The notes beneath the pieces are model-generated. The model worked only from the letters and a program-made list of their open reading frames with translations, was not told the origin of the DNA and did not search any database. From assembly GCF_020497125.1 (NCBI RefSeq), contig NC_059093.1, positions 22,503,301 through 22,567,300 of the forward strand: DNA of 64,000 bases, in the 5' to 3' direction. The stretch comes from Mauremys mutica. Taxonomy: Eukaryota; Chordata; Testudines; Geoemydidae. Shown in pieces: positions 45,196-55,829 of the stretch; within the stretch, counting starts at the first letter, position 1; each line of letters starts with the position of its first letter. A program made the position numbers and the translations under genes.

Positions 45196-45685
45196 AGACC
45201 AGAACATAATATGGAAAAAAGCAGGATTTTGTCCTAAAAATAAGGCCAGCAGGCATTCACAGTAGAAAGTCAAAGATGATCACCACCAATTAATTTTTGA
45301 AATGGGCTCTGTAGCCAGGACATGATTTCATTGAATTGAGGCCTTGCAGACTGAATTGCATTTGAATACCTCTTTACGCTGCGTATTTAAACCACCCTCT
45401 TGGCTTGTGTTGGTTCTTTGCTTTGTTTTTGCTTTTTATTTAATAGAATCATGTTTTGCTTTTAATTGTGTTAGCAGATAAAATGAAATCCACAAATCAG
45501 TGTGTAAGTTTAGGGTTATAAAGAATTATGCAATGTTTGTATAAACTGCAGTTTTAAAAATGTGGTTATAATATTTTATTTTCTGTGTTTAATTACATTT
45601 TCTTCATACTGTTTTTGCTATATACTATTAAATTACAAAACCCCTCTATGTTAAAAGAACATTCATGTTATGAATGGAGGGAGGG

Positions 45686-45822
45686 ATAGCTCAGTGGTTT
45701 GAGCATTGGGCTGCTAAACCCAGGGCTGTGAGTTCAATCCTTGAGGGGGCCACTTAGGGGTCTGGGGTAAAAATTGGTCCTGCTAGTGAAGGCAGGGGGC
45801 TGGACTTGATGACCTTTATAGA
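45686..45822 (+). repeat. tRNA-derived turtle SINE
   Basis: A box (TAGCTCAGTGGTTTGAGCAT) and B box (GAGTTCAATCCTTGAGG), then GGCTGGACTTGATGACC. It runs directly into a CR1 fragment. Copy 1 of the duplication lacks it. Confidence 0.93.
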
Positions 45823-46040
45823 CTTTAAGGTCAGAAGGGACCATTATGATCATTTAGTCTGACCTCCTGCACAAAGCAGGCCACAGAATCTCACTCATCC
45901 ACTTCTATAACAAACCCCTAGCCTATGTCTGAGTTATTGAAGTCCCCAAATTGCAGTTTGAAGACCTCAAGCTGCAGAAAATCCTCCAGCAAGTGACCCA
46001 TGCCCCATGCTGCAGAGGAAGGCAAAAAACCTCCAGGTTG
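45823..46040 (-). mobile_element. CR1-family 3' end
   Basis: TTAAGGTCAGAAGGGACCAT, then ATCATTTAGTCTGACCTCCT, is the reverse complement of a CR1 3' UTR of a family different from those at 116 and 2528. Confidence 0.85.
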
Positions 46041-46632
46041 ACTTTTAGGCAAACAGGTTAAATATATACAGATATGTAATATGTTGGCCTGGCTGACTAC
46101 AACATTAGAGAAGGGAGCTCGGACATAAATCCTGTCCACTGCAGAGATTCTATGGGAAGTTTCCCAAGGGAGTTTTCATCCTTCAGAGAGATCTTAGTGT
46201 AAAATTGCTTGACTGGTTGCCTTTCAGAGCCAAGTCTTCATGAACAAGGTATTGCAATTGATCCATCACACAAAGGAAAGTAGTACCTTAGAGGGCTTTC
46301 TGAACTCGTTATTGCTGTTTCAGTTCCACTACATCAGGCCTGCACAACTCGTATAGCGGCGAGGGCCACATTCCTCCAAAGAAAACAGCCGAGGGCCGAA
46401 ACCTCCCGGCCCCGCAGAAACACCCCGCCCCAGGGCTGTCCAGCCCTGCAGAAACAAACCCTCCTTCCCCAGCACCGCCCCACCAAAACAGCTGTGAGCC
46501 AAAAAGGAAGGTTGGGGGTGGGGAGGTGATACTTTATTTTAAATCAACCGGGGGCTCCCCGCTGAAGAGGTGGCTCGGAGCCCTCAGGGTCAAATTAAAG
46601 GGCTCAGGGCTCCGGCGGCTGGGGGAACCCGG

Positions 46633-46905
46633 CAGGGCCGGCTCTAGGTTTTTTGCTGCCCCAAGCAAAACAAAATTGTCTGCCCCCCGTCCCAGCCCTG
46701 GGCTCCCCCCATACTCCCCTGCTGCCCCAATCCTGGGCTCTCCGCCCACTGACCCACACCCCCTGCTGCCCCAGCGCTGGGCTTCCCCCTTTCCTCCCCA
46801 TCAGTGCCCTCCCCCCACCCTGCTGCTGCCCCAGCCCTGGGCTGCCCCCCACCAGTGCCTCCCCCCCACACACACCTCCTGCCTCCCCAGCCCTGGGTCA
46901 CTGGT
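46633..46905. mobile_element. GC-rich hAT-type MITE, nested
   Basis: CAGGGCCGGCTCTAGGTTTT and CTGCCCCAAGCAAAACAAAA begin a common turtle MITE. It then runs into C-rich repeats of CTGCCCCAGCCCTGGGCT type. The right end is uncertain. Confidence 0.6.
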
Positions 46906-47034
46906 AACGCTCCCAGGGCAGGTCATTGAGCCGGAATTTTGGATGTGCACAAAACACAGACAGGATTGGTTCCCATATGGTTACAGAGCTGCAGTAAAGT
47001 GGAACAAGTTTCAGCTTGTGTGACTGGAAGATAT

Positions 47035-47216
47035 CTGGATGCATATTATAAGACTGTCCTCCATAAATGAGGAAAAGCTGAAGTGCCTTTATTATTCTTT
47101 TGTTCCACTCTTTCTTTCTATGGGGAATTTGCCAATGCAATATCACTCTCTTCCTTTCAAACAAACAAAAAGGCAATGGCTGTTGAAAATAGCAATTCCA
47201 GTCCTAATAAGCATTT
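47035..47216. repeat. 180-bp direct repeat, copy A
   Basis: CTGGATGCATATTATAAGAC through CTAATAAGCATTT recurs at 47516-47697 with about five changes. Copy A is interrupted by a CR1 fragment before CTTGCTCAATTTTATCC. Copy B is uninterrupted. Confidence 0.93.
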
Positions 47217-47430
47217 AAGAACATAAGAACGGCCGTACCGGCTCAGACCTAAGGTCCATCTAGCCCAGTATCTGTCTACCGACAGTGGCCAATGCCAGGT
47301 GCCCCAGAGGGAGCGAACCTAACAGGCAATGATCAAGTGATCTCTCTCCTGCCATCTATCTCCATCCTCTGCCGAACAGAGGCTAGGGACACCATTCCTT
47401 ACCCATCCTGGCTAATAGCCATTTATAGAT
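47216..47430 (-). mobile_element. CR1-family 3' fragment
   Basis: TAAGAACATAAGAACGGCCG, then AGGTCCATCTAGCCCAGTAT, is a well-known CR1-type end in sauropsids (orientation assigned by comparison with the other copies). It lies exactly at the point where copy A differs from copy B. Confidence 0.82.
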
Positions 47431-47515
47431 TTCTTGCTCAATTTTATCCACCTGCTGTACCCCTTCCTCATTCTCCAAACCTTCGAACCTGTTCCTTAGC
47501 TCTATTTATCCTTCA

Positions 47516-47716
47516 CTGGATGCATATTATAAGACTGTCCTCCATAAATGAGGAAAAGTTGAGGTGCCTTTATTATTCTTTTGTTCCACTCTTTCTTTCT
47601 ATGGGGAATTTGCCAATGCAATATCACTGTCTTCCTTTTAAACAAACAAAAAGGCAATGGCTGTTGAAAATAGCAATTCCAGTGCTAATAAGCATTTCTT
47701 GCTCAATTTTATCCTG
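47516..47716. repeat. 180-bp direct repeat, copy B
   Basis: Second copy, continuing uninterrupted from AAGCATTT into CTTGCTCAATTTTATCC. It shows the state before the CR1 insertion. Confidence 0.93.
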
Positions 47717-49167
47717 CTTTTTCTACAGCAAGTTACAGTGGATCAGTATATTTGATTTGGGAGAAATGAAGTAACAGCTGCCCAAACTGAGCTTGAGCAC
47801 TCCTGAATTTTGAGGTGTTCAAATCTGGAAGGCAGGTGCTGGCGGGGGGGGGCCTGTGGGCTCCACGGGGGAGCATGGCAGCAATGTGTTTGGAGCTGCA
47901 TGGAGCCAGACACGCTGGTCTGAGTGGCAGAGTAAGGGGGCTGGGGGTTGGAGAAGAGGTAGGGGGTTCCAGGGGGCAGTCGAGGGACAGGGAGAAGGGG
48001 TGGTTGGATGGGGCAGAGGTTCAGGGGCGCAGTCAGGGGACAGGCAGCAGTAGGATAGGCATGGGAGTCCCAGGGGTTTATCAGGGGACAGGTAGGGGGT
48101 GGGGTCCTGAGGGGAAGTTGGGTGGGGTCTAAGGAGGGGGCAGTTGGGGACAAGGAGAAGGGAGGCTTAGATAGGGGCTGGGGTCCCAAGGGGCAGTTGG
48201 GGGCAGGGGTCTTGGGAGAGGGCAATCAGGAGACAAGGAGCAGCAGCATTTACATAGGGGGTGTGGTTCTGGGGGACAGTTAGGGGCAGGAGTCCCGGGA
48301 GAGGAGTATCAGGGGACAAGGACTAGCGGTGTTAGATAGGGGGTGGGGATCCTGGGGCGCAGTTGGGGCAGGGGTCCGGGGAGGGGGCAAACAGCAGCCG
48401 CGTGCCGGGATTCAAACGGCTTTGAGATCCCAGCAGTCGCGGGGAGCCCTGAGCCCTTTAAATGCCAGCCACGGCTGGGAATCTCTGCGGGCAGCCCAGA
48501 GCCCTCTGACTCCTGGCCGCGGCTGGGATTTAAAGGGCTCAGGGCTCCCCGCAGCTGCCGGCAGCCCAGAGCCCTCTGACTCCCGGCCGCGGCTGGGATT
48601 TAAAGGGCTCTGCGCCCAGAGCCTTTTGATTCCCTGCCGGGGCCAGGATTCAAAGGGCTCTGGGGTGCCCGCAGAGTGCCGTGTGTGGGGGATTTAGAAT
48701 CCCCTCACGGGCCGCACAGTGAGGGTCCGCGGGCCGCATGTTGTGCAGGCCTGCGCTACATGGTCAGCGGATATCCGGTCTCAGAAGCAAAGCTGTCGTT
48801 ATGTTCAGTACAGTGCCTGTGCTTTTAAGTAAATCAAAGGCCTTCATGGAGGTTTCTCATTGATATTGCAAGAAATCATGAGTGAAATCATGCTCTTCTT
48901 GGCTGACATTCACATGTCAGGGTGTGCAAATTAATTAGGGGTTTGTGGTTATATAAAAATGGAGCTAAGATAATCAAAGGAAATAATTCTTTTAACTATA
49001 ATTAATGATCAAATAAGAAAGGCACATTATCCAATTGACTACACCACTGAAGCTGCTAAAAGTTTTATTGTGCTAAAAATACAGTGAGATTTGATATTAA
49101 ATTAGAAATGTGACCAAACACTGGTTGTAAGGTGCCAAGTAAACCGTTGGTGCTATCTGAATAATAA

Positions 49168-49680
49168 TTAGGACTCCGTGTCTGTCATGGAGGTCACGGA
49201 AGTCACAGATTCCCTGACTTTCCATGACCTCCATGACTTCTGCAGGGGCCAGTATGGCTGATCCCAGGGCTGCCAAGCAGCTGGGTCCTGGGCCAGCCAC
49301 TCAGGTGGCCCCCAGCACAGTCACACAGGCCGCTGCTGAAGTGGCCCTGGGGACAGCCACAGCAGCCGCTTCTCTGGCGGCCCCCAGCAGTGATCCCGGG
49401 GTGGCCGGAGCAGCCGTGGTCCACTGACCCAGGCAGCGGTCCTTGGGTGGCCAGGCAGAGCATCCACAGCCTCTGGTAGCTGGTGCTGCTCGCCCCAGGC
49501 GCCTCCTCCCAGCCCCTCCCCGCAGCGGCCCCCTTGTACCCCCCAGCATCATCCCCCCAAGATTTAATCACAGCTATTTTTAGTATAAATCATGGATTGA
49601 TCGGGGGGGTGAATTTTTGTTTATTACCTGTGACCTGTCCGTGATGTCTACTAAAAATACCCATGACTAAATCAGAGCCT
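49168..49680. mobile_element. Non-autonomous DNA element
   Basis: It starts GACTCCGTGTCTGTCATGGA and has internally complementary segments (GGAGGTCACGGAAGTCAC / GTGACCTGTCCGTGATG). It ends ATACCCATGACTAAATCAGAG. A shortened form lies at 32745. No coding potential. Confidence 0.55.
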
Positions 49681-50606
49681 TAATAATAATCCCAGAGAGA
49701 AACTGATTTTGATTAGAAAACTGACCAGCTCAGTCTCAGATGCCAATTCTATCATGGCACTTCCCTTTTCAGTTTCAGATGGGTAATTTTTGTAGGGTCA
49801 TTACAAAGAATAATATCACAAAAATCCTTTTTTTTCTTTTAAAAATCCTGACAAAAATTCCCAATTTGCAGCTCAAACAATCAATAATAAAATGATCGTT
49901 CAGGGGGAGATAGTTTTTAGAGAGAGGGGCCAAATCCTGGGACTTCTCACCTCACAAGAGAGCAGGATTTAGCTGGTGACCCTTTTTTCCTCTGCATTAC
50001 CAGGATCCATTCCTCATCTGGACCACAGCATTTGGCCCTTAGTTGTACAGTCATGGATAGTGGTTCTGGGACCAAATGCATCTCTGGTGTCATTCCACTG
50101 CAGTCAGTGAAGTTACACTAGATTAAATTGATCCATGACACCTAATTTTTACCTCAGAAACATCAGTTCAACTCTGTCTCAAGTCAGTGGGGGTTATTTA
50201 TGGCTTTCTAAGGATATGGTAAAAAAAATGGTGTCACTGAGAGATGCAAATAACCACTGTGAAACATATAAATTCCTGGAATGCATTTTGATTATAGAGG
50301 GTAGGAAAGAAGGTCCTCTCTTCCCCCACCTCCCATCCACACATACAGACCACTGTTGCTTAAGTGTAGAGTCCACAGCTGAGCATTTGCAACATAAACC
50401 AGAGAGACTATCACTGGTATTCCTAGAAACCTGATGAGTCACACAGGTACAGCTGGGGAGCTATTCTGTAGTGTACATCTAGCTCCCTTTAACCTTTGTA
50501 GTGAGTATCTGATTATGTAAATGGTGTTGACCCCACCCCCTTAGAGCTTTTCATCTCTCTCTGCAGCATGGGGCTTGGGTCCCTTGCTGGTTTGAACTAG
50601 TAAATG

Positions 50607-51360
50607 GTAGCTGTTCTTCGGGTGCCTGCTCATGTCCATTGCACATTGTGTGTGTGCTCTCCACATGCACCGGTGCAGGACGTTTTTCCACCAGCAGTAT
50701 CCATAGGGGAGCTGCTCCGGCCCCCTCTGCAGTGGCGCCCGCATGGCACGGTATAGGGGGTGCTGCCGGCTCCCCCCACCCTCAGTTCCTTCTTGCAGCC
50801 AGTGGCGGTGCAAGGGATGTTTGCCGCTCTTACTAGGGTTGCTTAGGCTTTGTTCGTATGAACTAGAGTTCTTGTAAAGGGAGTGTTTTATAAGGACAAG
50901 GTCCAGCTGCGGCCCCACCCAGCCTTCCTACCAAAGGTGGTATCTTCCTTCCACATGAGCCAGGACGCATTCCTGCCTGTGCTCTGTCCCAGGCCACACA
51001 AGACTGGACGTCCAGGGGGCCTTGGCTTGGCAGAGCTGTATTACAGTCTGTGTATCTGTGCACTCCTACCCGCCTCCACAGGAACTGCTGGGTCACCTAA
51101 TGTGGAATGGACATGAACAAGGGCTGGATGAAGAAAAGACGGTTACCTGTTCCGTAACTAGTGTTCGTGGAGATGTGTTGCTCATGTCCATTCCACGACC
51201 CACCCTCCTTCCCCTCTCTCAGCGTTTCCGGCAAGAAGGAACTGAGAGTGGGGGCAGCTTCCAAGTTTACACAGATCCCTGTGTGGGCAGTCAGGCCATG
51301 CTCCTGTCTCAGGGATCCACTCCGGTTTGGGATCCTTGCCGCCCTGCTGCTGTCCTCCCC
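50607..51360 (+). mobile_element. DIRS fragment: terminus plus recombinase C-part
   Basis: 50607-50850 is a DIRS terminal segment shared with duplication copy 1. Then 50883-51000 encodes FYKDKVQLRPHPAFLPKVVS of the recombinase. Next, 51120-51190 carries the terminal AAAAGACGGTTACCTGTTCC...ATGTCCATTCCA motif. The inner element is deleted. It ends ~75 bases before the candidate nectin first exon. Confidence 0.85.
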
Positions 51361-51436
51361 ACGAGGTGATCAACTGAGGTCTGTGTGGTGGCAGAACTGG
51401 TTTGTAACAGGCTTGTCTTTCACATTCTCCTCTCAG

Positions 51437-51606
51437 GCTTGCTGGCAGACTTGTCTGAGGATCTGACAGAGGTGAAGCACAGGGACTACCCAGAAGAACA
51501 CAGGCAGATCAGAATCACGCCTCTCCTGCAGCAATGGGCTGGCTGGAAGCATCGAACTGGCAGCTTCACATTTCCTTGATCGTGCTACTCTCCATACACA
51601 CGAAGG
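51437..51606 (+). CDS. NECTIN3: Candidate first coding exon of nectin-3 (signal peptide)
   Basis: ATG at 51534 (strong context, G at -3 and +4) opens a 24-codon frame: MGWLEASNWQ, then a hydrophobic stretch LHISLIVLLSI and HTKG, ending at a GTAAGG donor in phase 1. This matches the phase of the Ig V exon and leaves ALAGPVV after the signal peptide, as in mammalian nectin-3. An acceptor-like CACATTCTCCTCTCAG at 51436 suggests an untranslated upstream exon. The mammalian first exon is long, leucine-rich and GC-rich, and this one is not its homologue. It may be an alternative or lineage-specific start. Only the region from 51534 is coding. Confidence 0.6.
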
Positions 51607-52249
51607 GTAAGGAGAAAAAAGTGTTCCGCAATGTACTTCTGACAGGGTGGTGAGCTGAAAGATAACCGCTAACTGTTCAATTTTATTATGAAAGGAAAAG
51701 TTTAGCATGGAAAATCGCAGCTTAAGAATCTCCAAACCACAGTGCAGTCTGGGAAAGTACAGCATTTTAGCTGTCAGTATGGCGCTCCTCCTGCCGCGCA
51801 CCCCAAAGGATCCTCTTGCGCACCCCACTTTGGAGACCGCTGTATTAAACAGTTCAACGTTCTGTGACTCACCTACAATCCTTCAGTACTGGACATGTGG
51901 TTTGTTTTGCAGGATTTTTTTTTTTTTTGGTGCTTTAGGGAATCTTACTCTGGCTCCCTAATAGGACATGATACAGTTAAACCAAATGGCCAGAAGAAAC
52001 AGCAGTAGTACCTTTGTAGAGTCAGTTTGCTCTCAATGATTTAATGTGTGGTATGAAGGTAGTAATCAGTAGGAGAAAATTAACTTCATGAGTCTGCTCT
52101 GTGCACTGAGCCCTAATAAAACTTTGGATCCCAACACCCTGAACAGCTCAAGGTCCCACCTTCCCTATTGACAACTATCTTGGAATATGGTTCTTAACTT
52201 AGTGATTCGGACCCATCTCTCAACTAACACAACATTTCTTTGGTTTTAG
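51607..52249. other. NECTIN3: Nectin-3 intron 1
   Basis: Short intron of ~640 bases with no recognised repeat except possible DNA-element debris near 51781 (GCGCTCCTCCTGCCGCGCACC). Confidence 0.55.
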
Positions 52250-52588
52250 GTGCCTTGGCTGGACCAGTTGTTGATTCACATGTAACAGCAGTTTGGGGGA
52301 AGAATGTCACCCTGAAATGCATAAATGAAATAAGTGGAACAATAACACAAATCTCATGGGAGAAGATACATGGTAAAAATAAGCAGACCATTGCTGTTTA
52401 TCATCCTGAATGTGGGTTTGCTGCTCAAGGACAATACCAAGGAAGAGTGTCACTTAAGAACTACTCACTTACTGATGCAGCCATCACCCTACACAATATA
52501 AGCTTCTCTGATTCAGGAGAATATGTATGCAAAGCAGTTACATTCCCGCTAGGAAATGTTGAGTCATCAACAACTGTAACTGTATTGG
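52250..52588 (+). CDS. NECTIN3: Nectin-3 Ig V domain exon
   Basis: Acceptor TTTGGTTTTAG and donor GTATGT bound 339 bases, phase 1 to 1. The domain starts SHVTAVWGKNVTLKC, contains ITQISWEKIHGK (core Trp), and ends with the DSGEYVC box and KAVTFPLGNVESSTTVTVL. The V-domain motifs of nectins, including TFPLGN, are present, along with N-linked sites NVT, NYS and NIS. This distal domain mediates the trans-interaction of nectins at adherens junctions. In mammals nectin-3 binds nectin-1 and nectin-2 and couples to afadin inside the cell. The match to human nectin-3 is strong by memory (most positions), clearly above nectin-1, -2 or -4. Confidence 0.95.
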
Positions 52589-55100
52589 GTATGTTTGCTT
52601 CTTAATTTTATATTTGATTATTTTACCCCCCCCCCCCAACCTCCACAAAAAGCTAAATAAACATCATAGGACTTGGCTCCATGGAGACATCGTGTGTGGC
52701 AAGCTGGGGTCTGAATCTACAGCGCAGTATCTTGCCACATAATGATTTCTCGTGTTTACCTTCTGCTGTGTACTGAAAGTTCAGGAGTGGGGTTTGACAG
52801 ATGGTTCAAATATTGTTAGCGGGCTCCAGCTTCGTAGGGGAGTGATCGAGTTTCTCAATGCTGTGACTTACAGAAGTATACAACTTATTCTTCTGACTCA
52901 AGTTTACTTTAACAATCCTCTTGGCTGACTTAGAAGACAACACAGAGCAGGTGTTGTAATGCAGTATTAGTTGGTTTGTGACTTTTTTTTTGTCATTGTG
53001 GCCACATCCATGAGAGGACTACAAGCCTTTTGATTGAAAGTCATTTAAGTGCAAGAAGGAGAAAATAGACATTGAGTGATGGAGTTAATATACTGGGCAG
53101 TGCTTGCTGAGTGAAGAGATTTTTTATTGGGTCACAATAGGCTGAGATGAAAGTGTTGCTATTTCAAATGTTTGACAAATATGTGCTAAAATAGTGAAGT
53201 TAATTAAAAATAAACGTTCACATTCTTGTATGTTTAAAATAAACTGCACGTGAATGGGAAAAATTTCAAGCATTTTTATTTAGAAGCTTTCTTCTCACAT
53301 TTTAGAAACAATTCAACTAAAGGCAAAAAACAACAAAGCTTGTTCTGAAATTTTGAATAAATAATGTAGCTGTTGACTTAAATGGAAAAGGACTCTGTTC
53401 AGAATGTTTCAGGTGTATTGAGCTGATGAGATACTAAATGACTATAGAAAGGCTGTTGATGGTGAAATAAGTAAATTGCTACGTACTGTTTTAAAAAGAA
53501 ATGTAATGGCTCATTAAAAGATTAGGGAGGGTAGTCCAGCAAATAAGAAGTAATTCATTTTTTCCAAAAAATTGGGTATTTAAGATGATTGAAGTAAAAA
53601 CTTAACTGGGGCCTTATCTTACTAATCCATATTCTTATGTTTTCTCTTTGATATTAATGCCATTAACAGTGGTTAACATGAGTTTAGTTTCTTTTGTGCC
53701 GTACTTAACATGGAACACTTTACTCATTCAGCCTTTTAAATTAATTATTTAAGCAAGAAAAATAACAGGAACTAGAAACAAGTTGCTTCAAATCCAAGTT
53801 GTAGAAAGTAGGAGCCTACAAAGAAAATAATAGTCCATATTTCACAGAAGCAATTCTAGGACTTACTGTGCTAGAGTAATTGGGAGACAAATATCAACTC
53901 AAAAAAAATTCATTCTGGTTACAGTCAATGCCACACCAAACATGTCCCTGTGTATTAAAACTAACATTATTGCTTAAAATGTTTAATGGTGATATATTAT
54001 TCAGCTACTTTCAGGAATTTCTCCATCAAATCTTTTTATTTTGCTTAAGTACAACTGGTCTTTTTTACAAAAAAGACATTACAGCCAAGAGCAAAATTAC
54101 TTACAGAATGGAAACAATGCATCATTTCACCTCCTATTGGTGAGGGTTTGTCTACACTTTTTTTTCTTCCATGCCTGTATCTCTAGTCATTAGTGAGTAA
54201 TATGAAGAACAATACACATTTTGAGTTTAGACCTGACACATGCTATGTTTTGAGATTAACCTGTAGTCAAAGGGGAAGGTTTTTGAGAGGTATGAACTTG
54301 GGAACCTTTGAGTTGAGCAGTAAAGTGAGATGTCCTTAAATATTGGTGGAGTTAAAGTATGACCATGTGTTGTCAGACAAAGGAATCTTCTCCAAAGTCC
54401 TGGCTTAAATCAGGGATCCTACTTCAGTTTCCAAACAGGCTGTGATAAGTGCTTGACTCTCTGAAGTGCTAATTTGTTTATCTGCTGCTCTTAACCTGGG
54501 AAAGTGTTAAAATGAGTTATCAATATTTACCATCCGTTCATCAGTTAGGCAGTGTCTGATCAAGTTTTGATGTATTACTGAGCTCTGTTCCTTCCTCCCC
54601 TTGTCTGGGTGGACTGCAGAATAGTCTGTTACTGTCTTAAGCCTTAACATATAGTGCTTTATTGCTATTATTTGTTAGGTGAGTTGGTTAAATTGCACTG
54701 TAAGCCCCTCTCTCAGGAATTAGGCGTTTAAGTCTCTCCCATGCTTTCTTTTCTTCCTCAGGTTTCCTGTAGGTTTCATCTTGAGCAGGATGGTTCCTAG
54801 CTTCAATTTTGATACTTTTCTCGAGGAAACCTCTGCTTCCAGAGTGTTTTGTCTACTTGAAATGTTAATTGCCTCAATTGATCTGGATTTTACCAAATCA
54901 TTGAGTTTTGACTTGAGCTGTTTAGTCCTGTTAAGAAAAAAGATGTTACAAATTTAGTAGTATTCAATGTATCAGAAAGCTTAAAGCTGTAAAAACTGTA
55001 AGGGATTTTAGAAAATAAGTGATAAATATAAAAGGAATGCTTTTGTCTTGTAAAAAAGGTATATATGGCCTTAATTTGATCTCAGTGAACAATACATTCC
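52589..55100. other. NECTIN3: Nectin-3 intron 2, first part
   Basis: AT-rich intron with no gene and no named repeat apart from a C-run at 52626-52640. Confidence 0.5.
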
Positions 55101-55189
55101 ATGTATCAGAGGAGTAGCCGTGTTAGTCTGGATCTGTAAAAGCAGCAAAGAGTCCTGTGGCACCTTATAGACTAACAGACGTATTGGAG

Positions 55190-55230
55190 CATGGACTTTC
55201 GTGGGTGAATACCCACTTCGTCAGATGCAT
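55190..55230 (-). ncRNA. Hammerhead-ribozyme-like motif in Penelope 3' UTR
   Basis: On the minus strand: CTGACGA (55218-55224), a 5-bp hairpin GTGGG-TATTCA-CCCAC (55201-55216), GAAA (55197-55200), then a short hairpin region before TGCTC. This is the order CUGANGA - stem II - GAAA - short stem III - UH of a minimal hammerhead. Stem I is weak in this copy. Hammerheads are known in Penelope elements. Activity here is not shown. Confidence 0.6.
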
Positions 55231-55303
55231 GTAGTGGAAATTTCCAGGGGCAGGTATATATATGCAAGCAAGAAGCAGGCTAGAGATAATGAGGTTAGTT
55301 CAA

Positions 55304-55633
55304 TCAGGGAGGGTGAGGCCCTCTTCTAGCAGTTGAGGTGTGAACACCAAGGGAGGAGAAACTGCTTTTGTAGTTGGCAAGCCATTCACAGTCTTTGTTT
55401 AATACTGAGCTGATGGTGTCAAATTTGCAGATGAACTGGAGTTCAGCCGTTTCTTTCTGAAGTCTGGTCCTGAAGTTTTTTTGCTGCAGGATGGCTACCT
55501 TTAAATCTGCTATTGTGTGTCCAGCGAGGTTGAAGTGTTCTCCTACAGGTTTTTGTATATTGCCAGTCCTAATATCTGATTTGTTTCCATTTATCCTTTT
55601 CCGTAGGGACTGTCCAGTTTGGCCGATGTACAT
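55304..55633 (-). pseudogene. Penelope GIY-YIG endonuclease fragment
   Basis: MYIGQTGQSLRKRINGNKSD, then VGEHFNLAGHTIADLKVAIL: the GIY-YIG core (Y-x-G-Q-T, Arg, and the conserved H-F-N/N-L segment). It then runs to a C-terminal tail. The RT is missing upstream of it. This copy is better preserved than that at 39985. Confidence 0.92.
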
Positions 55634-55829
55634 AGCAGAGGGGCATTGCTGGCATATGATGGCGTATATTACATTGGTGGACGTGCAGGTGAATGAACCG
55701 GTGATGGTGTGGCTGATCTGGTTCGGTCCTGTGATGGTGTCGCTGGTGTAGATATGTGGGCAGAGTTGGCATCGAGGTTTGTTGCATGGATTGGTACGCC
55801 ATCATATGCCAGCAATGCAGGTCCTTCCC

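Larger units (their letters stand above)
46335..48753. mobile_element. hAT-type element with empty site in copy 1
   Basis: The ends CAGGCCTGCACAAC and GTTGTGCAGGCCTG form perfect 14-bp terminal inverted repeats. The flanks are CACTACAT (46327-46334) and CGCTACAT (48754-48761). In duplication copy 1 the site occurs once, uninterrupted (32308-32315). The interior holds another MITE, a CR1 fragment, a local duplication and GC-rich repeats. No transposase is recognisable. Confidence 0.95.
43680..50860 (+). repeat. Segmental duplication, copy 2
   Basis: Direct copy of 30735-33860, starting with GAGCGGGTAAAGGC. It has grown by insertion: solo LTR (44079-44780), SINE plus CR1 (45686-46040), a hAT-type element (46335-48753) and a fuller form of the 49168-49680 repeat. 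Small deletions relative to copy 1 also occur (near 49016). Confidence 0.92.
55104..55800 (-). mobile_element. Penelope-like element with 3' module
   Basis: On the minus strand: RT-linker debris, GIY-YIG endonuclease (55304-55633), then the 3' UTR with the hammerhead-like core (55185-55235) and the outer end ...GGCTACTCCTCTGATACATGG. It is the only copy here that joins this 3' module to coding sequence. That proves the short TATCAGAGGGG repeats elsewhere are Penelope 3' ends. Confidence 0.93.

Noticed and set aside
46526..46907. Proline/leucine-rich frames on both strands
   Set aside because: They arise from CTGCCCCAGCCCTGGG repeats in a nested MITE.
52250..52588. Antigen-receptor V segment
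   Set aside because: No recombination signal follows. A GT donor does, and downstream C2 exons in matching phase plus TFPLGN define a nectin.
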